Of a stretch of DNA of 32,426 nt, positions 15,269 through 23,859 are shown piece by piece. A program made the position numbers and the translations under genes. The DNA comes from Foetidibacter luteolus. GTDB lineage: Bacteria > Bacteroidota > Bacteroidia > Chitinophagales > Chitinophagaceae. Below the pieces are notes generated by a model. That model worked only from the letters and a program-made list of their open reading frames with translations. It was not told the origin of the DNA and made no database searches. The DNA is taken from positions 1 to 32,426 of the forward strand of contig NZ_VVIP01000048.1 in assembly GCF_009650435.1 (NCBI RefSeq), in the 5' to 3' direction. The number at the start of each line of letters is the position of its first letter. The stretch's first letter is position 1.

Positions 15269-16780
15269 TTATCTCATCAAGACTACAAAGCCCTTTATCA
15301 GCCTGGTTGGCTGTGCGGCAGTTTTTCTGTATTGGCAAAACCAAACATACGTGCCAACAGAAACGGGAATTCCCTTCACAGTACCATCCCATGCCGTATT
15401 AGCGTCCCGCGTTTCGAAAATCAATTGCCCGAAACGATTGTAAATGCATAAGTGATAGGTTTGAAAATTACCCTTGTAAAAGGTTTTAAATGTCTCATTC
15501 AGCGCATCCTGATTGGGTGTAAAACCAGAGGGGAAAAAAATGTCGCAAGAGATTTGCCTGACGTTTATGGAAGCAGAGTTTTCAGAACAGGAGTTGTACA
15601 CTTTTACATGATAGTAACCGGCTGTAGTTACTGTATAACTGCTTTGAACGGAACCGTCTTGCCAAAGATAGTTGTCAAAAATCCCGGGGGATAACACCAT
15701 TGAATCATCCATGCATAAGTCTGCATTGGCAGCAAGGGAAGGTACTGGTATTGTATTGAGCGTTATCTGTTTGGTGTTTACGATTTTTTGTTGTAGACAA
15801 ACCCCGCCTGTAACACTGAGTGTAATGTTTTTAGTGCCAGGACTGCTCCAATTAACAACATAAGGCCCCCTTGCGCTGCCGGAAATAACCTTTCCGCCAT
15901 CCCAATCCCACAAAAAGTTGAAAGTTTGAGCTGTGTCTGGTATATTTCCTTGATAAGTGATAGTGGAATTTTGTTTTATGCATACTGGCTTGGGTTCAAA
16001 GCTGAAATCAGCTGCATTTGCCGTAATACTGATATCTTGGTAGGAACGAATTACCTCTGACTCTGTAGTGAAATAATTAGAGAAGGATAAATAGGCAAAG
16101 TTTGCTTCTCCGTCTTCGCATGCAAAACCAACAGGGTCATCCCGAAAGATATAAACCGGCCGGCCGGCGGCTCCGGTATAAAAATCCTGAGTATCATCAT
16201 AGGTGGTAAATAATTTGTCATTTACATAAATGTCAACTTTTTTAGTAGTGTCATTCCTGGCTATTGTAAGAAGATAATAAGTATAGTTATTAAAAAAAGG
16301 ACATGTGCCAAAGTTGCCGTTCGGAAAAAAGTTGAGACAGCGCTGAGAGGTTGGCGGAGACAATTGGTGATTTGTGAAGTAAAGCCCGTTATCTTCTGTG
16401 CCGCCAGACAAATCAATAATCCTGGTATAGCTTTTATTGAAATTAACCACCTTAAGATAAAACTGTACTGTGTATGTTTTTTTGATAACGCCGGCGCTGT
16501 TCATGTACTTTAGTCCCCGGTTCAAGTTATTATGGTAAACTGTCCTGCTATTACCATCATTAGTTATATCTGTTATAAACCTGCCTGTTGTAGATGCTGT
16601 AGACGACTGGCATAAGAGATTTAATCCTTTTGCCGGAACAAGATCGGGGCCGCAATCTTTTTCAGTAGTTGACAAGTTATTATAGAACCTGTATACATGC
16701 TTTACAGGCGTATCTGCAGATGCGTTTTTAAAAGGCGCTGCAATTAGAAAAAGTATGACAGTAAAAAAATACCTATTCAA
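15269..16780 (-). CDS. Secreted LamG/PKD-like protein with type B type IX sorting domain (503 aa)
   Basis: An exported protein with a signal peptide (about residues 1-22, ending NASA). Residues about 25-260 look like a concanavalin A/LamG-type beta-sandwich (YTVQFYLKV, VDIYVNDKLF, YIFRDDP). A PKD-like beta domain follows at about 265-345 (FNFLWDWDGG ... PGTKNITLSV), then another Ig-like segment ending in YHVKVYNSC. The last ~90 residues fit the CHU_C type B sorting domain: FPSGFTPNQDALNETFK, YNRFGQLIFE, AWDGT, GTYVWFCQY and a KGFVVL end. It should be translocated by the type IX secretion system and surface-attached or released. The ligand is unknown. The next gene on this strand, the transglutaminase, is separated by repeats. 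Confidence 0.85.
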   Translation of the reverse strand: MNRYFFTVILFLIAAPFKNASADTPVKHVYRFYNNLSTTEKDCGPDLVPAKGLNLLCQSSTASTTGRFITDITNDGNSRTVYHNNLNRGLKYMNSAGVIKKTYTVQFYLKVVNFNKSYTRIIDLSGGTEDNGLYFTNHQLSPPTSQRCLNFFPNGNFGTCPFFNNYTYYLLTIARNDTTKKVDIYVNDKLFTTYDDTQDFYTGAAGRPVYIFRDDPVGFACEDGEANFAYLSFSNYFTTESEVIRSYQDISITANAADFSFEPKPVCIKQNSTITYQGNIPDTAQTFNFLWDWDGGKVISGSARGPYVVNWSSPGTKNITLSVTGGVCLQQKIVNTKQITLNTIPVPSLAANADLCMDDSMVLSPGIFDNYLWQDGSVQSSYTVTTAGYYHVKVYNSCSENSASINVRQISCDIFFPSGFTPNQDALNETFKTFYKGNFQTYHLCIYNRFGQLIFETRDANTAWDGTVKGIPVSVGTYVWFCQYRKTAAQPTRLIKGFVVLMR

Positions 16781-16956
16781 TTTTCATGGTTACGTAGGGT
16801 AAATGTAGTTAAAAATAGTTTGCACTATTCTGACTTGTTATTATGCAAGGAACTTTCTTTATGTACGCCCTGGGCAGCGGTTCAGGACAATTCGAGCCAG
16901 GCTATACATGAATGGCTTGTCAGCAGCGCAGTATAAACGATGTGTTATCTATCCGG

Positions 16957-17031
16957 TGGGAAAAGCAGCTCAATGAACCGAAAGATGAACGGAGTGCGAA
17001 CGACGAAGCCGCCACGAAGTACAGTAGCCGG
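16957..17031 (-). repeat. Dispersed repeat family 3b, inverted diverged copy
   Basis: Read on the minus strand: CCGGCTACTGTACTTCGTGG, CTTCGTCGTTCGCACTCCGTT, CATCTTTCGGTTCATTGAG and TGCTTTTCCCACC. This follows the block order of 23004-23092 with more changes. 16781-16956 holds no gene that I can support. Confidence 0.55.
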
Positions 17032-17053
17032 TATCAAAAAAGAAACTTCTTAG

Positions 17054-17347
17054 TTACCAAACCTGGTAAATTTCCCTGGATCCGGTCAGGTACATGTCTG
17101 TATATCCTTTCATCATATCTTCCATCTTTTTCATTTCTTCACTCTGCTGCTTATACTTTTCCCAGTTTTGTTCATACGCCGCCAGGTTTTCATACTGAGA
17201 TACGATGATTACTTTGTTAAACTGGCCCGTCATGTCTGTTAGAACAGCGGTTACTTCCTGCATGTCGGTAAAGACTTCTTTAAAGAGTTTGGCAAGTTTT
17301 GATGCATTGCCTGGTTTGCAAACAAAAGTTTCGTGAATGGTAATCAT
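17054..17347 (-). CDS. Small dimeric alpha-beta barrel (ABM/NIPSNAP-like) protein, 97 aa
   Basis: A short cytosolic protein that starts MITIHETFVCKPG and includes FKEVFTDMQEV, NKVIIVSQYENLAAYEQNW and a helical EEMKKMEDMMKGYTD segment. The beta-alpha-beta pattern and length suggest a ferredoxin-like dimeric barrel as in antibiotic biosynthesis monooxygenase or NIPSNAP-type proteins. No function can be assigned from sequence. The ATG at 17347 was chosen; a TTG six bases further upstream is also in frame. It is transcribed divergently from the sulfatase gene across about 125 bp. Confidence 0.7.
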   Translation of the reverse strand: MITIHETFVCKPGNASKLAKLFKEVFTDMQEVTAVLTDMTGQFNKVIIVSQYENLAAYEQNWEKYKQQSEEMKKMEDMMKGYTDMYLTGSREIYQVW

Positions 17348-17471
17348 ATACAAGCTTTTTGTTGAAGGAATAAGGAAAGTTACAAAAAATCGCCGTCAGG
17401 CCTTCGCCGCCCAGGTTGCCTGCCACAAAACCCAATTTTTGTATTTTGTGCCTTCATCTATGTATAACCAA

Positions 17472-18797
17472 ATGAAAAACATTGTTTTATTCCTCTTGCT
17501 GCTGCCCGCTGCATCCGGTATTAGTGCGCAACAGCCCAAGCCCAATATCATTTTCATTTTAACGGACGACATGGGCTATGGTGACATTAGTTGTTACAAT
17601 GGCGTGTACAATACCCTTAATATAGATAAACTGGCTACACAAGGCATACGGCTAACGCGTTATTACAGCGCCTCTCCGGTTTGTTCGCCCTCAAGAACGG
17701 GATTAATGACAGGCATGGCGCCTGCCAAGTGGAACATGACCAATTACCTGAGCGATAGAAAGCACAACAGCAACTGTGAGCAGGCCGATTTTTTAAACCC
17801 CGCAGCCGCTACGATTGCCAAAGTATTCAAAGGCGGTGGTTATGCAACGGGGCATTTTGGTAAATGGCACATGGGTGGCGGGCGTGATGTTACCAATGCG
17901 CCGTCTATTAAGGATTATGGCTTTGATGAATGGAGCAGCACCTGGGAAAGCCCCGACCCCGACCCGGTACTTACCGCGAAAAACTGGATATGGAGCGACC
18001 AGGACAGCATTAAACGATGGAACCGCACCGCTTACTTTGTTGATAAAACCCTGGCTTTTTTGCAAAAACATTCCGGGCAGCCCTGCTTCATTAATTTATG
18101 GCCAGATGATGTGCATACCCCCTGGGTACCCGGTGGTGATTTTGTAAAAGAAGAAGGCGATGACGAAAAGAATTTTATTCCTGTATTAAAAGAGTATGAT
18201 GTACAAATCGGGCGACTGATGGGGGAGTTAAAAAGAACAGGCCTCGACAAAAATACCATCGTTGTATTTACCAGCGACAATGGCCCTGCGCCCAACTTCC
18301 GGCACGACAGGAGTGCGGGTATGCGTGGCGCTAAAGTGTCTTTATACGAAGGCGGCATACGTATGCCTATGATCGTAAGCTGGCCTGCACAGGTAAAGGC
18401 GGGGCAGGTTGATTCATCTTCCGTGGTTACCGCCAATGATATGATACCTACTTTGTGCCAACTGGCAGGCATAACCAACACCATCAACGGCGACGGCGAG
18501 GACAGGAGCGGGGTGCTGCTGGGCCGGCCATCATTACGCGGTAAGGCCATTTTCTGGGAATATGGCCGCAACGAAATATCCTTTAATTATCCAAAAGGAA
18601 GAGACAGGAGCCCTTCCCTTGCTATCCTGGAAGGCAACTGGAAACTATTGATGAACAAAGACGGCAGCAGAACAGAATTATATAACCTGCAGGCAGATAA
18701 GAACGAGGTAAGCAGTGCAGCGGAACAGCAACCCGGGGTTGTAAAAGCCTTGTCAGAGAAATTGTTAAACTGGTGGCAGGCATTGCCTAAACTGTAA
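17472..18797 (+). CDS. Secreted sulfatase (441 aa)
   Basis: A type I sulfatase of the alkaline phosphatase superfamily that hydrolyses sulfate esters, in Bacteroidota usually on sulfated glycans. A signal peptide spans residues 1-19 (MKNIVLFLLLLPAASGISA). The metal-binding DD pair follows at 32-33 (IFILTDDMGYGD). The catalytic C71 lies in SPVCSPSRTGLMTG, the CxPxR signature whose Cys is converted to formylglycine by a maturation enzyme not present in this window. Further conserved pieces are GKWHMGG and FTSDNGP. The substrate is unknown. An in-frame ATG at 17460 would add four residues (MYNQ); the one at 17472 gives the more typical signal peptide. Confidence 0.9.
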   Translation: MKNIVLFLLLLPAASGISAQQPKPNIIFILTDDMGYGDISCYNGVYNTLNIDKLATQGIRLTRYYSASPVCSPSRTGLMTGMAPAKWNMTNYLSDRKHNSNCEQADFLNPAAATIAKVFKGGGYATGHFGKWHMGGGRDVTNAPSIKDYGFDEWSSTWESPDPDPVLTAKNWIWSDQDSIKRWNRTAYFVDKTLAFLQKHSGQPCFINLWPDDVHTPWVPGGDFVKEEGDDEKNFIPVLKEYDVQIGRLMGELKRTGLDKNTIVVFTSDNGPAPNFRHDRSAGMRGAKVSLYEGGIRMPMIVSWPAQVKAGQVDSSSVVTANDMIPTLCQLAGITNTINGDGEDRSGVLLGRPSLRGKAIFWEYGRNEISFNYPKGRDRSPSLAILEGNWKLLMNKDGSRTELYNLQADKNEVSSAAEQQPGVVKALSEKLLNWWQALPKL

Positions 18798-18851
18798 AAC
18801 ACAATGTAATGACAATGTTTGCGTTTGGCATTTAACTTTGCCTGATACGCT

Positions 18852-19301
18852 ATGAACAGGGAGATTAATTACATTCTTAAAGGTTGTTGTCTGCTGGCTT
18901 TATTGGTTTTGGCTGTTGCCGTAAGCCGCTACTTTCTATGGCGCAAAAATCCACCGCCCCCGGAACCCAAAACCACATCTGCTTTTACCGAAATTTTGGA
19001 TATGCCCGCAATTGCAGCAGGTAAAAAATTGTTTGATACCAATTGTAGCGCCTGCCATCCGTTATTCAAAATGCATAATGATCTTTTGCGGGGTATTGAA
19101 GACCGCGTTACCGACAGGGCCTTGCTGCGGAACTTTATCCGCAACAGCGAGGCGGTTATCAAATCCGGCGAGCCTTATTTTGTAGCATTGGCTAAGGAGT
19201 ACGGATCCAGGATGCCGCCGTTTCTCCAACTCTCCAATAAAGAGATAGACGCGATACTGGACTATATTAAAGTGGTGAATGCGTATAAGCAAATCCATTA
19301 A
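18852..19301 (+). CDS. Membrane-anchored mono-haem cytochrome c (149 aa)
   Basis: A class I cytochrome c-type protein. One N-terminal membrane segment (about residues 8-30) is followed by a proline-rich linker (PPPPEPK) and a periplasmic cytochrome domain with the haem-attachment motif C65-S-A-C68-H69 and a probable axial Met at 121 (SRMPPF). The C-terminal helix (KEIDAILDYIKVV) is typical. Electron donor and acceptor cannot be inferred. It follows the sulfatase by 54 bp on the same strand, but co-function is not implied. Confidence 0.88.
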   Translation: MNREINYILKGCCLLALLVLAVAVSRYFLWRKNPPPPEPKTTSAFTEILDMPAIAAGKKLFDTNCSACHPLFKMHNDLLRGIEDRVTDRALLRNFIRNSEAVIKSGEPYFVALAKEYGSRMPPFLQLSNKEIDAILDYIKVVNAYKQIH

Positions 19302-19424
19302 GAATTAGCGTCGATACGTTTTGGGCTTGGCCTGGCATCACCTGTGGTTCGGCGGAACACCCGGTGGATGGAATCTGGCATATACCTTGCACAACTTACC
19401 AATCATCAACATTAAAACGATTGT

Positions 19425-19934
19425 ATGAAAAACAAAATCCTGGCCAACGCGTATGCGGATGAAATAAAAGCGGAAGTAACTTCTACCCGCAAATGCCTGG
19501 AAAGAGTTACCGAAAACTTGTATGATTATAAGCCGCACCCCAAAAGCATGGCCATGGGCTACCTGGCCGTGTTGGTAGCTGAAATACCCTTGTGGGTAGC
19601 GGTAATGGTTGAAGAAGGTGAAATTGACCTGGCCACATTTCAACACCTGCAAACGAAAACTACTGAAGCGCTGGTTGGCCATTTTGATGAAAACATAAAA
19701 AGGGCAGAAAGAGCCCTGCATAACGCTACTGACGAAGCATTGGACGGCACGTTTACGCTAAAATCAAATGGACATGTTTTATATTCCAGCCCTATGCTGG
19801 AAAGCATTTCTTCTACCATTAATCATTGGGTGCACCACCGCGGCCAGTTAACGGTTTATCTGCGGTTAAATGATATTGCGGTGCCGTCAATTTATGGACC
19901 AAGTGCGGATGATAACCAGTTTAAGCAGGGGTGA
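19425..19934 (+). CDS. DinB-fold protein (169 aa)
   Basis: A four-helix-bundle protein of the DinB/YfiT superfamily. The C-terminal histidine motif is clear (NHWVHHRGQLTVYLR). In the helix where family members normally have the first metal ligand (LAxHxAEIP) this protein reads YLAVLVAEIPLW, so that His seems to be absent. Many DinB-fold proteins are thiol-dependent metalloenzymes; function here is unknown. A second DinB-like gene lies at 23860-24306. Confidence 0.82.
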   Translation: MKNKILANAYADEIKAEVTSTRKCLERVTENLYDYKPHPKSMAMGYLAVLVAEIPLWVAVMVEEGEIDLATFQHLQTKTTEALVGHFDENIKRAERALHNATDEALDGTFTLKSNGHVLYSSPMLESISSTINHWVHHRGQLTVYLRLNDIAVPSIYGPSADDNQFKQG

Positions 19935-20045
19935 TTTAAATACTCAATAATCAAACCGGGTAAACTGCGCAAATGGCTGTGGCAGCATGCCAAATTTTAC
20001 CATAATTTTCCGGATACGGCTTTAAAAGTTGCATAAAGTTGTGTA

Positions 20046-20112
20046 GTACAAGAGTGCGACGCAAGGGACGCCTCATGATAGTTCCTGCTGCCGGGCCCAT
20101 AATTATTCTTTT
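20046..20112 (-). repeat. Dispersed repeat family 3, inverted copy at 20 kb
   Basis: GTACAAGAGTGCGACGCAAG then CATGATAGTTCCTGCTGCCGGGCCCATAATTATTCTT, the complement of 4735-4815 with few changes. It lies in the 410-bp gap 19935-20344, whose remaining sequence shows no gene that I can support. The gap should hold the promoter of the mla-like operon; TACTTTAG at about 20277-20284 is a 7-of-8 match to the -7 box but lacks a clear -33 partner. Confidence 0.65.
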
Positions 20113-20344
20113 CAGGGCATATAAAAACAATGATGGGGCATTAATTCTGCATTCTGCCAGCAATCTTACCCCATTCGGGAGAATAACAGCCATATCCGCG
20201 GGTGATCACGGGACTTGTTATCAGCTAAAAATCAATTTGTTATACCGCAAAAGCAGCTCTGTAGCTTACTGGCATACTTTAGGCATAGCAAGGATTAAGT
20301 TTTTTATTTTTTAACCCGGCTAAGTAGCCCTCAGGCAGTCGTCA

Positions 20345-21154
20345 ATGGCATTTAACCTAAAAAACAAAAATCTCCAAAAGGTGCGCAGGCACCTCATCTC
20401 GCCCCGGCTGGATGAGTTTTTTTCCGGTGTCTACCGTTTGTACAAGTTTATACTGGAGTTTTTTAAGCAGTTGTTCCGGCCACCGTTCGAAATGCAGGAA
20501 GTGGCACGCCAGTGTTACGAAGTTGGTTATCGCTCGTTGCCGCTTATTTCTCTTACCGGCTTTATTATCGGTATTGTTTTTACCAAGCAATCAAGGCCTT
20601 CGCTGCAGGAGTTTGGCGCCTCTTCATGGTTGCCATCGCTTATTTCCATCGCGGTAATAAGGGCACTGGCGCCATTGGTTACAGCACTTATTGCGGCGGG
20701 TAAAGTGGGCTCCAACATTGGGGCTGAATTAGGTTCTATGAAGGTAACGGAACAGATAGACGCGATGGAAGTTTCTGCTACCAACCCCTATAAATTCCTG
20801 GTGGTTACCCGGGTACTGGCAACCACCCTTATGTTACCCGTATTAATGATGTACACTGCATTGGTGGCCATGATGGGCTCTTATCTTAACGTGCATGCCA
20901 ATGAGCTTACCAGCCTGCGCTCTTTTTTAGATAGTGGCTTTTCCACCATTTCTTTCCTGGATATTTTTTCTTCCATATTCAAAACGATGATATTCGGTTT
21001 TACCATTGGCATAGCAGGCTGTTACCAGGGTTTTAATGCCACACAGGGTACACAGGGTGTAGGCCGTGCGGCCAACGCTGCAGTAGTGGCCAGCATGTTT
21101 ATGATTTTTGTTGAAGAAATGATTATTGTTCAGATTGTAAATGCCATCAGGTAA
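20345..21154 (+). CDS. mlaE: MlaE-like ABC permease of phospholipid/MCE transport (269 aa)
   Basis: An integral inner-membrane permease of the MlaE/YrbE family (PF02405). It has an amphipathic N-terminal helix and about five hydrophobic segments. The signature region LITALIAAGKVGSNIGAELG-like sequence at about 115-130 is followed by MKVTEQIDAMEVS, which in this family contacts the ATPase. The complex moves lipids between inner and outer membranes. Its TAA is followed directly by the ATG of the ATPase gene, so mlaE-mlaF-mlaD form one operon. No MlaB or MlaC gene accompanies them in this window. Confidence 0.92.
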   Translation: MAFNLKNKNLQKVRRHLISPRLDEFFSGVYRLYKFILEFFKQLFRPPFEMQEVARQCYEVGYRSLPLISLTGFIIGIVFTKQSRPSLQEFGASSWLPSLISIAVIRALAPLVTALIAAGKVGSNIGAELGSMKVTEQIDAMEVSATNPYKFLVVTRVLATTLMLPVLMMYTALVAMMGSYLNVHANELTSLRSFLDSGFSTISFLDIFSSIFKTMIFGFTIGIAGCYQGFNATQGTQGVGRAANAAVVASMFMIFVEEMIIVQIVNAIR

Positions 21155-21943
21155 ATGAAAAGGCGTATACATATAGCAGATAAAACGCAAAAGGTAATCT
21201 CCATAGAAAACCTGGAAAAATCTTTCGGCACACTGCATGTATTGCGGGGTGTTGACCTGGAAGTATTCAAGGGTGAAAATGTGGTGGTGCTCGGCCGCTC
21301 CGGTACTGGTAAATCGGTGCTTATTAAAATAATGGTAGGCCTGTTAAAGCCAGACAAAGGCATGGTGTCTGTGCTGGGCCAGCAGGTGGATGCGCTCAAC
21401 AACAACCAGCTACGGCAACTGCGGTTAAAGATTGGTTTCTCTTTTCAGAACAGTGCCTTGTACGATAGTATGACGGTGCGGGAAAACCTGGCTTTTCCGC
21501 TGGTGCGTAATTTTAAACAGCTTACCCGCAAAGAGATAAGCACGGCTACGGAAAAAGTGCTGGACGATGTAGGCCTGCTGCACACCATAGACCAGATGCC
21601 GGCGGAACTGTCAGGCGGCCAGCGCAAACGTGTGGGTATTGCCCGTACACTGATTTTGCAGCCGGAAATTATGCTGTACGATGAACCTACTGCCGGCCTT
21701 GACCCTATTACCAGCCTGGACATTAATAGCCTTATTAACGAGGTGCAGGAGCAATACCATACCAGCTCCATCATTATTACCCACGATCTTACCTGTGCAC
21801 GGCAAACCGGCGACCGCATAGCCATGCTGCTGGATGGTAAATTTCTTACACAGGGCACATTTGAAGAGGTGTTTGATGCGGATGATGAAAGGATACAAAG
21901 TTTTTATAACTATAACTTTATTACAGCCGATGAAACCAGCTAA
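21155..21943 (+). CDS. mlaF: MlaF-like ABC transporter ATPase (262 aa)
   Basis: The ATP-binding subunit of the Mla/MCE lipid transporter. Walker A GRSGTGKS at 47-54, Q-loop FSFQNSALYDSMTVREN around 96-111, ABC signature LSGGQRKR at 152-159, Walker B IMLYDEP at 172-178 and the switch His at 210 (IIITHD). The FQNSALYDSMTV stretch is characteristic of MlaF rather than generic ABC ATPases. The gene begins at the base after the mlaE stop and overlaps the mlaD start by 14 nt. Confidence 0.93.
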   Translation: MKRRIHIADKTQKVISIENLEKSFGTLHVLRGVDLEVFKGENVVVLGRSGTGKSVLIKIMVGLLKPDKGMVSVLGQQVDALNNNQLRQLRLKIGFSFQNSALYDSMTVRENLAFPLVRNFKQLTRKEISTATEKVLDDVGLLHTIDQMPAELSGGQRKRVGIARTLILQPEIMLYDEPTAGLDPITSLDINSLINEVQEQYHTSSIIITHDLTCARQTGDRIAMLLDGKFLTQGTFEEVFDADDERIQSFYNYNFITADETS

Positions 21944-22904
21944 CAGGAGGGCCGTTATTGTTGGCCTGTTTATACTAATTGGCCTTGCCATATTAACCGC
22001 TACGGTATTGATATTGGGTGGCCAGAAAAAAAGCTTTGTAAAAACAATAACGGTACGTGCCGTTTTTAACGATGTGGCTGGCCTTCAGCCGGGCAGTAAC
22101 ATCTGGTTTTCCGGTGTTAAAATTGGTACGGTAAGGCGCATTAGTTTTCACGGCCTTTCGCAGGTGCTGGTGGAGCTGCATATTGAAAAGTCTGCGCAAT
22201 CCCATATACGGCGGGATGCCAAGGCCAAAATAGGTTCAGATGGATTAATTGGAAATAAGATTGTTGTAATTTATGGCGGCACCAACGCTGCTGCCCAGGT
22301 GGCCAACGGGGATATGCTGCAAGTGGATAAAGCGGTAAGCAACGATGAAATGCTGGCAACCCTGCAAAACAACAACCGCAACCTGGAAGAAATAACGGGT
22401 AACCTGAAACTGGTATCTCAAAAAATAGCCAATGGCGAAGGCACCCTGGGTAAGCTGATGAACGATACATCGCTCATGGTTAACCTGAACAAAGTGGTAG
22501 GCAATTTCCGCCAGGTATCTTTAACCAGCGAGGCGGTAATGAAAGACCTTTCAGCTTTCACAGCCAAACTAAACAACGAGGGCACTTTGATGAACGACCT
22601 GGTGAGCGATACCATTATCTTTAACAACCTGCGTGGCACGGTTACACAATTGCGGGACGCAGCTTACAATGCCTCGCTTATTACGGAAAACCTGCAGGCA
22701 GCCAGCGAACAAATTAACGAAGGGGATGGCCCTGTAAGCACATTATTATACGATAAAAAAACTGCCGAGCAGTTAAAGGCCACCATTCACAACCTGCAAA
22801 CCAGCAGCCAGAAGCTGGATGAAAACCTGGAAGCGCTTCAACATAACTTTTTACTGCGTGGATTTTTTAAGAAGAAACGCAAGGCGGAAGCGGAGCAGAA
22901 GTAG
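21930..22904 (+). CDS. mlaD: MlaD-like MCE-domain protein (324 aa)
   Basis: The periplasmic lipid-binding subunit of the MCE transporter. One N-terminal membrane helix (about residues 8-30) is followed by an MCE domain (about 38-115; VRAVFNDVAGLQPGSNIWF, KIGTVRRISF, DGLIGNKIVVI). A long helical tail to the end contains repeated GTLGKLMNDTSLMVNLNK-type segments, as in single-MCE proteins that oligomerise into rings. The start is the ATG at 21930 inside the end of mlaF, chosen because it gives the membrane anchor right after a short cytosolic stretch. Longer upstream readings overlap mlaF further. Confidence 0.9.
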   Translation: MKPANRRAVIVGLFILIGLAILTATVLILGGQKKSFVKTITVRAVFNDVAGLQPGSNIWFSGVKIGTVRRISFHGLSQVLVELHIEKSAQSHIRRDAKAKIGSDGLIGNKIVVIYGGTNAAAQVANGDMLQVDKAVSNDEMLATLQNNNRNLEEITGNLKLVSQKIANGEGTLGKLMNDTSLMVNLNKVVGNFRQVSLTSEAVMKDLSAFTAKLNNEGTLMNDLVSDTIIFNNLRGTVTQLRDAAYNASLITENLQAASEQINEGDGPVSTLLYDKKTAEQLKATIHNLQTSSQKLDENLEALQHNFLLRGFFKKKRKAEAEQK

Positions 22905-22950
22905 TTGTTTGTTGTTCTTATGTTTAAGGTTCAATGTTTTAAGTGAAGGG

Positions 22951-22999
22951 CTACTCACTATTCACTACTCACTATTCACTACTCACCATTCACCACTCA
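22951..22999. repeat. Tandem array of 7 heptamers (CTAYTCA type)
   Basis: Exactly seven 7-bp units: CTACTCA, CTATTCA, CTACTCA, CTATTCA, CTACTCA, CCATTCA, CCACTCA, the first five alternating at one base. It runs into ATGGTACCAGCGACA of the adjacent dispersed repeat, as at 15083-15141. It lies just past the mla-like operon. Confidence 0.85.
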
Positions 23000-23003
23000 C
23001 GAC

Positions 23004-23124
23004 TATGGTACCAGCGACATAGCCCTGTGGCATCTTCGTTGCGTCGCAATCCGTTCATCGTCCGGTTCATTGGGTGGCTTTTCAGACCCGGGTTTAGTGT
23101 CTGCCAGCTTTGCTGCCAGACACG
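23004..23124 (+). repeat. Dispersed repeat family 3b with hairpin
   Basis: Same block order as 15141-15231 (to about 23092), then a hairpin at 23097-23123: GTGTCTG ... CAGACAC with an inner AGC-TTT-GCT, one mismatch in twelve pairs. Confidence 0.7.
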
Positions 23125-23171
23125 TAGCCAATCAAGAGGCTTACCGATAAGCCTCAGCGGCTTGTTTATGC

Positions 23172-23196
23172 TTCTGGCACCTTACAGGTGGCAGAA
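23172..23196. repeat. Hairpin TTCTG-G-CACCT-TAC-AGGTG-G-CAGAA
   Basis: Two 5-bp stems separated by a symmetrical G-G mismatch, 3-nt loop. The CACCT/AGGTG theme recalls the hairpins at 5373 and 11271. It lies in the 368-bp gap between the mla-like operon and the next gene, which otherwise holds only the repeats listed here. Confidence 0.5.
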
Positions 23197-23272
23197 TCGG
23201 GTGCAGAAGGTTTGATACAGTGTCTGCAGAAGCACAGTATAGGAGGTTCTCTATTTTTTTTAATATCTGTGG

Positions 23273-23803
23273 TTATAGTTTCAGGGCAATGGAAAAACTA
23301 AGTGCCCCTAAATCCTTTGCCGGTGAGGTTTCGCGGTTGAAAATGTTGGTAAAATATATTTTACCCTGCCATGTTTTGCCGGCAGAAAGCCGGTAGCACA
23401 ATGAAGGACGTATTCCTAGTGTTATACGTCCATTAATAAAACAGGGGCCACCGGTGAGTGATACCAGTAGGCGTTTAAACGCATTATACGAACAGCCAGC
23501 TAAAACGCATGTTGACATGCCGACCCGTTCCGCAATTTCATTTTCGTTATTAAGCCTTGCCACTTTATCATTTTCAAGATAAATATCCACGGTTGTTTCA
23601 AGCGTTGGCTTAAGCTTCCCTTTATTTTCCAACTGAATAATAATCCCTGTTCCAATCGCCCAGGGATTATTGCCTCTTGTAAAATCATAGAGTGTTTTGC
23701 TGTATTGCGCCTGCAGCAAAACTGTAACCGGTTTATTTTCCTTTTGCGCCGATGCACTGCCGATTATTAAGATGGCGAATGCAGATAATATTGTTTTTTG
23801 CAT
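23273..23803 (-). CDS. Small secreted protein, function unknown (176 aa)
   Basis: The signal peptide MQKTILSAFAILIIGSASAQ is clear, so the ATG at 23803 was chosen rather than the one at 23863, which overlaps the upstream DinB-like gene and adds a basic stretch. The mature part has alternating beta-type segments (VTVLLQAQYSKTLYDF, PTLETTVDIYLEND, RITLGIRPSLCYRLSAG, GALSFSIALKL), consistent with a small outer-membrane barrel or beta-sandwich. Three cysteines lie in one segment (STCVLAGCSYNA ... GGPCFING). I do not recognise the family. It lies 56 bp downstream of the DinB-like gene on the same strand and may be cotranscribed. Confidence 0.65.
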   Translation of the reverse strand: MQKTILSAFAILIIGSASAQKENKPVTVLLQAQYSKTLYDFTRGNNPWAIGTGIIIQLENKGKLKPTLETTVDIYLENDKVARLNNENEIAERVGMSTCVLAGCSYNAFKRLLVSLTGGPCFINGRITLGIRPSLCYRLSAGKTWQGKIYFTNIFNRETSPAKDLGALSFSIALKL

Positions 23804-23859
23804 AGTGTAACGGAAAACAAAAAGATACTTGAGTTTAGACTTACGCAGCCTCCTTAGTT

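Noticed and set aside
17337..17471. N-terminal extension of the sulfatase by 45 residues
   Set aside because: It would bury the signal peptide and overlap the divergent small gene; internal ATGs at 17460 or 17472 fit better.
18032..18571. Minus-strand open frame of 179 codons
   Set aside because: It is antisense to the conserved core of the sulfatase gene and shows no domain.
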